Shown piece by piece: positions 54,949 through 64,000 of a stretch of 64,000 bases of DNA. Under the pieces are notes generated by a model. The model did no database searches. It worked only from the letters and a program-made list of their open reading frames with translations, and was not told the origin of the DNA. A program made the translations under genes and the position numbers. The DNA is from Cryptomeria japonica. Taxonomy: Eukaryota > Streptophyta > Pinopsida > Cupressales > Cupressaceae. Location of the stretch: the NCBI RefSeq assembly GCF_030272615.1, contig NC_081410.1:143317349-143381348 (forward strand). The letters are read 5' to 3'. How positions within the stretch are numbered: position 1 is the first letter of the stretch; each line of letters opens with the position of its first letter.

Positions 54949-57180
54949 GGTGTTCTAAGGGGTCACATGGTGTCCTAAGGGGTCATAAGACACCATATGA
55001 CCCCTTAGGACACCATACGACCCATAACAACACTGTATTGTGTCCTAGGGGGTCATATGGTGTCCTAAGGGGTCATAGGACACCATATGACCCCTTAGGA
55101 CAACATACGACCCATAATGACACTATATTGTGTCCTAAGGGGTCATATGGTGTCCTAAGTGGTCATAGGACACCATATGACCCCTTAGGACACCATACAA
55201 CCCATAACAACACCATATGGTGTCTTAATGGGTCATAGGACACCATATGACCCCTTACATTTTGTTAGGGGTCATATTGTGTCCTAAGGGGTTATATGGT
55301 GTCCTATGACCCCTTAGGACACCATATGACCTCTTAGGACACCATATGACCCATAACGACACCATATTGTGTCCTAAGGGGTCATATGGTGTCTTAAGGG
55401 GTCATAACACACCATATGACCCCTTACGACACCATAAAACCCATAACGACACCTAAGGGATCATATCATGTCCTATGGCCCCATAAGACACTATATGACC
55501 CCGTAGGTGTCCATACGACCCATAACGATACCATATTGTGTCCTAAGGGTTCATATTGTGTCCTAAGGGGTCATATGGTGTTCTAAGGGGTCATAGGACA
55601 CCATATGACCCCTTAGGACACCATACGACCCATAACAGCACCATATTGTGTCCTAAGGGGTCATATGGTGTCCTAAGGGGTCATAAGACACCATATGACC
55701 CCTTAGGACACCATAGACCCATAACGACACCGTATTGTGTCCTAGGGGGTCATATGGTGTCCTAAGGGGTCATACGACACCATATGACCCCTTACGACAC
55801 CATACAACCCATAACTACACCTAAGGGGTCATATGGTGTCCTATAGCCCCATAGGACACCATATGACCCCTTAGGTGACTATACGACCCATAACGACACC
55901 ATATTATGTCCTAAGGGGTCATATGCTATCCTAAGTGGTCATAGGACACCATATGACCCCTTAGGATACCATACGACCCATAACGACACCATATTGTGTC
56001 CTAAGAGGTCATATGGTGTCTTAAGGGGTCATAACATACCATACGACCCCTTATGACACCATACAACCCATAACGACACCTAAAGGGTCATATGGTGTCC
56101 TATGGCCCCATAGGACACCACATAGGACACCATATGACCCCTTAGGTGTCCATACGACCCATAACAACACCATATTGTGTTGTAAGGGGTCATATGGTGT
56201 CCTAAAGTGTCATAGGACACCATATGACATATGACCCCTTAGGACACCATACGACCCATAACGACATCATATTGTGTCCTAAGGGGTCATATGGTGTCCT
56301 AAGTGGTCATAAGACACCATACGACCCATAAAGACACCGTGTTGTGTCCTAGGGGGTCATATGGTGTCCTAAGGGGTCATAGGACACCATATGACCCCTT
56401 ACAACACCATACAACCCATAACGACACCTAAGGGGTCATATGGTGTCCTATGGCCCCATAGGACACCATATGACCCCTTAGGTGTCCATACGACCCGTAA
56501 CAACACCATATTGTGTCTTAAGGGGTCATAGGACACCATATGACCCCTTAGGACATCATACAACCCATAACGACACCATATTGTGTCCTAAGGGGTCATA
56601 AGACACCATATGACCCCTTAGGACACCATACAACCCATAACGACACCGTATTGTGTCCTAGGGGGTCATATGGTGTCCTAAGGGGTCATAGGACACCATA
56701 TGACCCCTTACGACACCATACAACCCATAATGAGACCTAAGGGGTCATATGGTGTCCTATGGCCCCATAGGACACCATAGATCCCTTAGGTGTCCATACG
56801 ACCCATAACGACACTATATTGTGTCCTAAGGGGTCATAGGACACCATATGACCCCTTAGGACACCATACGACCCATAACGACACCGTATTGTGTCGTAGG
56901 GGGTCATATGGTGTCCTAAGGGGTCATAGGACACCATATGACTCCTTACAATACCATACAACCCATAACAACACCTAAGGGGTCATATGGTGTCCTATGG
57001 CCCCATAGCACACCATATGACCCCTTAGGTGTCCATACAACCCATAATGACACCATATTGTGTCCTAAGGGGTCATATGGTGTCCTAAGGGCTCATAAGA
57101 CACCATATGACCCCTTAGGACACCATACAACCCATAACGACACCTAAAGGATCATATGGTGTCCTAAAGAGTCATATGGT
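54949..57180. repeat. Palindromic satellite, units of about 90 bp
   Basis: More than 20 units built from one module of about 20 bp, GGTGTCCTAAGGGGTCATA, and its reverse complement. They are joined by CGACCCATAACGACACC and ATTGTGTCCTAAGG. Successive CCCATAA words at about 55023, 55112 and 55201 give a period of about 89-90. Later units include an extra module (CTATGGCCCCATAGGACACC). Each unit can fold on itself. Frames of 62-74 codons seen inside are repeat translation. Confidence 0.95.
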
Positions 57181-57227
57181 TTAATTTTTATGGTTGTGGC
57201 TATCAAACTATAGGGTATAGAGTATAT

Positions 57228-57410
57228 GTTATAGGGTATACAGTAGAAATTTATCAAAGGTTAAAATTTTTCAATGGAAGTCATTTGGTGCTAGCCAAAT
57301 GAGTTGTACAAAAAAAAGGTTATAGGGTATAGAGTAGAAATTTATCAAAGGTAAAAAATTTCAATGGAAGTCATTTGGCGCTAGCCAAATGAGCTGCATT
57401 AAAAAATAGT
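57228..57410. repeat. 91-bp tandem duplication
   Basis: Two copies starting GTTATAGGGTATA (57228 and 57319), each containing AATGGAAGTCATTTGG and GCTAGCCAAATGAG. They lie between the satellite and the transposase-like gene, possibly near its transposon end. Confidence 0.88.
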
Positions 57411-57996
57411 TATATGGGACCCTTGGCCCCTGATCCAAGCCCACATTCTCTCATTTTATCTTCTTTCTGCGCATGATAAGACAAAAAAATGCTTTTTACA
57501 TGGTGTTGACATTTTATGCAAGGTTATTTTATACATTCCATTAGCTCTCCACCACCTTTTTTTTCATTTGGCAATGTCAAAGAGGAAGAACATAGTTTTT
57601 TTTTATCAAATTTGAATAATTGAGGTAATATTTTCTTTTTTTTAGAATTCAAATACTTATTAAGTGTTATTTTGTTTAAATGTTAGAATAAAAGTGTGAG
57701 TCAAAATTGATTATAATCCTATTAGATTTACATTAGATTTAACAATGTATGTGAAAGAAGTTGCATAAGAAAATTATTTGTTTAATGGTTTAAAACAAAA
57801 TTTGCAATTTCATACATCCTTTTAAAGATCTTATGAAATAATTTAGAAAAGGAATACATGAAATAATTTCAATTTCGTATATCCATTTTAATATATGCAT
57901 AATTAGGACAGTCATAGATGCATAATTAGGACAATCATAGATGCATAATTTCACTTTATTCTCTTTTATGTGCATGTACATGTAGAAATCATCATC
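57411..57996 (+). other. AT-rich upstream region of the transposase-like gene
   Basis: No gene is seen. The words GCATAATTAGGACAATCATAGAT repeat twice near 57896-57945. A terminal inverted repeat could not be identified with confidence. Confidence 0.5.
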
Positions 57997-60900
57997 ATGT
58001 CGAGGAAACGACCAAAATATGTAACACCAGAAGAGCGTGAAGCTAAGAATGCAAAAAAAAGAGAAGGAATGAAGCAACTTCGTGAACAAAGGAAATTGAA
58101 TACCATAGAAGAAGAGGTGCCAATTGAAGAGGAACATGAAATATCCATCCAATCTAAGAGAGAGACAAAATTGACCACACAAAGGCAACAGATGCAAAAC
58201 CTTCATGCAATGAGACAATTGAATCCTAAGCTTGAGAGCATGTCTACCACAATTCAAGTTGAAGGCACCCCATCTCTTACATCTCAAGTTGAAAGCACAC
58301 CATCTCTTATTGGCACACTGTTGGTGTCTACAACATCTCATATTGAATGCACTCCCTCTATGACATTTGACGTTGCAAGTACTTCACGACTGACATCAAG
58401 TATTGGAGCTACACCATCTTGTACACCTCAATTTCAAGGTATTGCATCATTTTCATCTCTAGTTGAAGGTATGCCACCTATCCCTAATGTTGTTGACATT
58501 CCTAATCTTGAGGTAACTCAAAGTTTGAGAACACCTCCTAGAGTTTCGTATAGAAAGCCTAAGTGTTTGATTGATATTGATGCTAATGTTTTAAAACCAA
58601 TGGTTGACAAGATTCCGAAGCGTACTTGTCAAAGACATACTAACCAGATATGGAAAATATTTTTTGAGCCTTTAAATGAGACAGGAAGATGCCAACTATT
58701 TGTTGAAATGATGAGAAATCTGAAATTTAGGCCTATAATGAAGATTCTTGGGCTAAGAACATCAATTGAATCAAGTGACAAATCTATTGTGAAGAATCTG
58801 ATGAATGCATATGATACTGTTGGTTCTAACTCACGCACAAAAGATAGTAATGCCACACGACGTGTCATTACATAAACAATTGTAAACACTCAAACTAAGA
58901 AAGCTCACCTCCTAGAAAGACAAGTAAACAATTGAAGATAAGTAGACAAACTCTAATGAGAGCTATGGGAAGGCGACAAAGGGCAGATGATCCATACAAC
59001 AATGAGTTATGGGCATTTTTCAGTAGATTACCACGGAAAGATAAAGCAATTGTTGAAGCCTTGAGATCCCTAATTGAAGATTTTTGGAAGAATAACACAA
59101 GGGTCTCTCCAAATCAAAGAGATGTTGTAAGAAGGAGGATTGGTAGTAAAATTCATGATCCACATCCGAAACATTTTTTGGATATGACTCAAACACAATT
59201 TTTTGCCAAGTTTCAACATATGTATCCTCAAATAAAAATTAGTCAAAGTTTCTTTGAAACGGTAAAGCCTTTTTATGTCAAAATAAATCACACACACACA
59301 ACTTATTGTTGTAGACTACATATTGAATTTTCTAACCATTATGATGTTTATCAACACATATGTATAGATTTGCATGCTAACAATGTTTTGCAAGAATGCA
59401 ACATAAATGGTCCACCGACATCTTCAAGGGAATTCATATCTAGCATCTTATGTGAAAGAGTAGATGGTCAAGTATATTACAATAAGTGTTGCTTGGATGG
59501 CACATGTGGTGATTGTGGTGGATTGCAACATTTACAAATTTGTCAACATATGGATATTGGACAAGAAATTGGTAATGAATTAGTAGAATTTAGAAAATAT
59601 AAGACATTAGCCTACATGCTAAAAGATGGAAAAGAAGCAAAAAGGTGTGAATTGGTTAGTGAGAAGATTCCAGTGTATCAGTTTATGGGCATCTTTCATG
59701 AGAATATAGTGTATGAGTATGCAAGGCATAACCATCAAGCTCGTTGGTTGGACTCACAATTTAAGCTATGCAAGGACACATTTCCACTTCATACAATCAT
59801 TTCAATTGTTGACTTTTCAGAGAACTACACACTACAACCGCAAAATGAGGTGCAATCACAATATTACAACTCCACACAAGTTTCCATATTTGTGCATATA
59901 GCATTCATTCATGCACATGACAGTATGGAAGAGGATAGGAAGATAATGAGGGAGTATCATTTTTACATCAGTGATGATTGCTCACACTCTACAAAGTTTG
60001 TGCAAGGTTGTTTTCAGATATTCTACGATTATTTGGCTAGCCGAGGCATATCATCCTGTCAACATATCATATGGTCAAATAATTGTGCATCGCAATTTAA
60101 GAACTCTCAGATGTTTTATTGGTTGAGTAGGATGCATAAGTTGACTGCTATTCAACATATGTGGAATTTCTTTGAGGCTGGGCATGGAAAAGAGGAGCAT
60201 GACAGTGCAAGAGCATGTGTTAAAAGAGATTTAGCACGAGAAGAGTTAAAGTACAAAGGGAATGCAAACTTGAAAGATGAAAAATCAATTGTTCAATGGT
60301 GCAATGGTACAATTGGTCCAGGTAATCAAGGTAAGTCTTCAGTTTGCAGATTCTTTTGGTTGGTAGATGATACTAACATTGCAAAATTAGAAGATTGTTG
60401 TACATTGACAGGATTGAGTGAGCTACACTCTTTCAAAAGCTCTAATGCAGGTTCATGGACTATCCATACATGACAGATGGCATGTTATTGTTCTTCATGT
60501 AGAGATGGTGCCTATAATGACTGTGAGTCAAAGGAGTGGGTGGACGAATGGTGTATGAGACCTCTAATCCCACTTGAGACATACCGACCTCCGAGTGCAC
60601 TACAACTCACATAGATGGAAGCATCAATTGACTTTGACCATGTGTCAGATTTAGTCCAACTAGGTAAATTATCCACACGCAATTTTTTGTACTTAAATTT
60701 TTGACCTTAGTTGTTTGCTAAATTCTTCTCACTTTATCATTGCAGGGCATGTTTATGCAGTAATTGTAGCTGAAGACAATGAAGAAGGAACAAATTATTA
60801 CCTGTGTCATTATGTGGATGCAAAAAAGAAATTGGATCGCCCTGTGGTAGATGGAGAAAATATTGAGTACCCCACAGGATCAGTAGTTTTTACTGGTAGA

Positions 60901-61131
60901 TCGCTTAGAAGGTACCCAGTGAACAAGTCTAACTTGTGGTTGTTCGAGGACTTCGAGACACATAGGAAGATTCTTCATTATTCTAACCTTGTTGTAGCTT
61001 CAAATGTTCATTTGATCAGATATGGGGGTAGACCACTAACCAAGAACCTATGGAAGGTTCATGAGTCTGACCATGAGGCCATACTAGACACAATAAAGAG
61101 TAGAGCAGATCTAGATGGTTCATTGGATTAA
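57997..61131 (+). pseudogene. DDE transposase-like gene, spliced and decayed
   Basis: It starts at ATG 57997 (SRKRPKYVTPEEREAKNAKK, a charged helix). Frame 1 runs to a TAA at 58875 (context VIT-stop-T, probably CAA to TAA). One base is lost near 58900. Frame 3 then carries the core to 60473, and continues past TGA (60471-60473) and TAG (60612-60614) to a proposed intron, 60664-60745 (GTAAAT...TTGCAG). The last exon, from 60746, ends at 61131. Core motifs: a Cys-rich DGTCGDCGG; ISIVDFSENY (first Asp); IIWSNNCASQFKN, where relatives would have SD; and WNFFEAGHGKEEHD (Glu). The C-terminal exon reads VYAVIVAEDNEEGTNYYLCH. The superfamily is not assigned. The second catalytic Asp appears replaced by Asn. 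Confidence 0.68.
60664..60745 (+). other. Predicted 82-bp intron in the transposase-like gene
   Basis: Donor CTAG|GTAAAT and acceptor TTATCATTGCAG|GG, with a pyrimidine-rich stretch before the AG. Removing it joins the frame DLVQL-G-HVYAV exactly; without it the frame stops in AT-rich sequence. Confidence 0.72.
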
Positions 61132-61430
61132 ATGTAAATGTAAAAAATTGTAATATCAAATCTTATTTGGATATATGCACATGACTTGTATTTTTGACTA
61201 CTCGAGGCATTGTAATATAAAAAATTGTGTTTTTGTCTTGTTTTGTGTGATTTTCTGTAAATAATGTCATTTTGGACCATTAGAGATCACATGGGATCAT
61301 TTCGTGAAGTATACCCTGCTAATATGGTAAAAGATGTAAAAATTGCTCATTTGTTGTCAATCACTCAGAGTGTGAAAAATTGTCAAAATTCGGCATGGTT
61401 TTTCTCGATGTTAGTGACATGTAAGAATGA
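61132..61430. other. Spacer between transposase-like gene and satellite
   Basis: AT-rich at first (a likely 3' flank), then an atypical satellite edge unit from about 61264. No gene is seen. Confidence 0.6.
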
Positions 61431-64000
61431 TTTGTCTGATCCTATGGGGTCTTTTTGTGGCACTCTAAAAAAGCCTCTCTTGGTTTCAGTAGACTCATAT
61501 CCAGTTGCTCGTGGCGACACTTTCTCGGTTGTGACAAAAAGTGTCAGATAAGTTCAATCAAAAGTTGCACAATGCCCCATCTTTCAATCTGCTCGTCGCG
61601 ACACTAAACTGTCAGCTCATACGCATCGGGGTGGTCGGGTTTACACTAGGAATGTCTTCTTTTTTCTCTTCAACTCGCCCAATCGTTGCGGGCCACACCT
61701 TAGCAGCGAAATCGTCCAAGTGCTCGAATTGCTCAAAGTTGTCAATATTTGGCATCACATCTCTCAGAGCCCGTTAATCATAATAATGATCTATTTGATC
61801 TTGCGGGGTCATGTTGTGGCACTCTAAAAAGGCCTCTCTCAGTTTCAGTAGACTCAGATCCAGTTGCTCGTGGTGACACTTTCTCGGTTGCGACAAAAAG
61901 CGTCAGATGAGTTCAATGAAAAGTTGCACAGTTCCCCATCTTTCAATCTACTTGTACGCATCGGGGTGGCTAGGTTTATGCTAGGAATGCCTTCTTTTTT
62001 CTCTCCAACTCACTCAACCATTGCGGGCCACACCCTAGCAGCGAAATCGCCCAAGTGCTCAAATTGCTCAAAGTTATCAATATTCAGCATCGCATCTCTC
62101 GGCGCCCGTTAATCATAAGACCAATCTATCTAATCCTATGGAGTTGTGTTGTGGCACTCTAAAAAAGCCTCTCTTGATTTTGGTAGACTCAGATCCAGTT
62201 GCTTTTGGCGACACTTTCTCAGTTATGACAAAAAGCGTTAGATGAGTTCAATGAAAAGTTGCACAATGCCCCATCTTTTAATCCGCTCGTCACAGTACTG
62301 AACCGTCAGCTTGTACATGTTGAGGTGGCTAGGTTTACACTAGGAATGCCTTCTTTTTTCTCTCTAACTCGCTCGATCATTGTGGGCCACACCCTAGCAG
62401 CGAAATCGCCCAAGTGCTCAAATTGCTCAAAGTTGTCAATATTCAACATCACGTTTCTCAGCGCTCGTTAATCATAAGAATGATCCATTTGATCCTGTGG
62501 GGTCATGTTATGGCACTCTAAAAAAGACTCTCTTAGTTTCGGTAGACTCGGATCCAGTTGCTCGTGGTGACACTTTCTCGGTTGTGACAAAAAGCGTCAG
62601 ATGAGTTCAATGAAAAGTTGCACAATGCCCCATCTTTCAATCCGTTCCTCGTGACACTAAACTGTCAACTCTTACTTATCGAGGTGGCCAGGTTTACACT
62701 AGGAATGCCTTCTTTTTTCTCTCCAACTCGCTTGATCGTTGCGAGCCACACCCTAGCAGTGAAATCACTCAAGTGCTCAAATTGCTCAAAGTTGTCAATA
62801 TTCGGCATCGCGTCTCTCGGTGCTCGTTAATCATAAGAATGATCTGTCTGATCCTACAGGGTCATGTTGTGGCACTCTAAAAAATTTTCTCTCAGTTTCA
62901 GTAGACTTGGACTCAATTTCTTGTGGTGACACTTTCTCGGTTGCGACAAAAACCATCAGATGAGTTCAATGAAAAGTTGCACAATGCCCCATCTTTCAAT
63001 CCACTCATCATGGCACCAAACTGTTAGCTCGTACACATTGGGGTGGCTAGGTTTACGCTATAAATACCTTCTTTTTTCTCTCCAACTCGCTCAATTGTTG
63101 CAGGCCACACCCTAGCAGCGAAATCGCCCAAGTGCTCAAATTGCTCAAAGTTGTCAATATTCGGCATCACATTTCTTGGCCCTCGTTAATCATAAGAACA
63201 ATTCATTTGATTCCGTGGGGTTGTGTTTTGGCACTCTAAAAAAGCCTCTCTCGGTTTCGGTAGACTCGGATCCTGTTGCTTGTGGTGACACTTTCTCGGT
63301 TGCAACAAAAAGCGTCAGATGAGTTCAATGAAAAGTTGCACAATGCCCCATCTCTCAATCCGCTCATCGCGGCACCAAACCGTTAGCTTGTACGTGTCGG
63401 GGTGGCCAGGTTTACGCTAGGAATGCCTTCTTTTTTCTCTCCAACTCGCCCGATCGTTGCGGGTCACACCCTAGCAACGAAATCGCCCAAGTGCTCAAAT
63501 TGCTCAAAGTTGTCAATATTCGGCATCACGTTTCTCAATGCCTGTTAATCATAATAACAATTTGTCTGATCTTGCTAGGTCATGTTGTGGCACTCTAAAA
63601 AAGCCTATCTCGATTTCTGTAGACTCGGATCCAGTTGCTCGTGGCGACACTTTCTCGGTTGCGACAAAGAGCGTCAGATGAGTTCAATGAAAAGTTGCAC
63701 AATGCCCCATCTTTCAATCCGCTCATTGCAGCACCAAACCATCAGCTCGTATGCATCGAGGTGGCCTTGTTTACGCTAGGAATGCCTTCTTTTTTCTCTC
63801 CAACTTGTCCAATCATTGCGGGACACACCCTAGCAACGAAATCGCCTAAGTGCTCAAATTGCTCAAAGTTGTCAATATTCGGCATTGCGTTTGTCAACGT
63901 CCGTTAATCATAAGAACGATCTATTTGATCCTACGGGGTCATGTTATGGCACTCTAAAAATGCCTCTCTCGGTTTTGGTAGACTCAGATCCATTTGCTCG
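61430..64000. repeat. Satellite with units of about 360 bp, running off the window
   Basis: The word GTGGCACTCTAAAAA recurs near 61457, 61815, 62154, 62514, 62871, 63228, 63588 and 63949, giving spacings of about 340-361 bp and at least seven units. Units share GTTGCACAATGCCCCATCTTT, TTCTTTTTTCTCTCCAACTC and AAGTGCTCAAATTGCTCAAA. Differences are mostly C/T and G/A changes at CpG sites. Each unit has a 62-95 codon frame on the plus strand and a partly open one on the minus strand. Confidence 0.95.

Noticed and set aside
54949-57180. CRISPR-like array of repeats
   Set aside because: The repeats are contiguous palindromic modules without unique spacers, in a plant-type context.
61541-63907. Six to eight similar small plus-strand ORFs that could be mistaken for a small gene family
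   Set aside because: They repeat with the 360-bp satellite period, have no promoter or start conservation, and stops follow the unit boundary.

Overview
This window looks like repeat-dominated intergenic DNA from a large plant genome. A gymnosperm (probably a conifer) is my best guess, from the very long Tat-like Ty3/gypsy elements, the giant LTRs and the old, slowly eroded copies; this is inference, not a species call. I see no ordinary host gene. Nearly everything is a retrotransposon, a DNA-transposon relic, a satellite or a microsatellite.

Layout. (1) 1-11342: an old minus-strand Tat-like element (element 1), cut by the left window edge. Its gag-PR-G-patch-RT-RNaseH-aRNaseH-INT frame runs from 9385 to 1181 in one reading frame, broken only by in-frame stops. 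(2) 11359-12535 plus 31816-31947: one old LTR with a PPT before it. It is split by (3) 12536-31810, a complete, very young 19.3-kb minus-strand element (element 2). Element 2 has 1446-bp LTRs, a GTTTG target duplication, a tRNA-Trp primer site and a 5.5-kb gag-pol ORF. It also carries an antisense, apparently intron-containing gene for a plant mobile domain (PMD) protein with its own TATA box. (4) 31948-35598: an inverted LTR junction with a PBS at its centre. This is followed by an inverted copy of the left window edge and a second, broken PMD gene. (5) 35599-52283: an old plus-strand element (element 3) with giant LTRs of about 4.9 kb. Each LTR carries a broken gene of roughly 1,000 codons, and its internal region has an archaeal-type RNase H upstream of RT. 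Its right LTR holds a 1212-bp solo LTR of another family. (6) 52282-53384: a 1.1-kb compound microsatellite. (7) 54949-57180: a palindromic satellite of about 90-bp units. (8) 57997-61131: a decayed, intron-containing DDE-type transposase-like gene. (9) From about 61430 to the window end: a satellite of about 360-bp units.

How the parts relate. Elements 1 and 2 belong to related Tat-like families: the same domain order, the same CxxHx4Hx4C gag knuckle, a G-patch between protease and RT, and dual RNase H. The tRNA-Trp primer site is seen directly for element 2 and at the inverted LTR junction. The PMD protein plus coiled-coil module travels with these families, antisense to pol. Element 3 is a different lineage (tRNA-Arg primer, aRNase H before RT) that carries its extra gene inside the LTR instead. 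The strongest candidates for something undescribed are the LTR-embedded gene of element 3, the antisense PMD transcription unit of element 2 with complementary AGCGCT minisatellites at both ends of the element, and an extended primer-binding site that matches tRNA-Trp up to the base next to the anticodon. All protein and family names come from motif recognition by eye; no database search was run.
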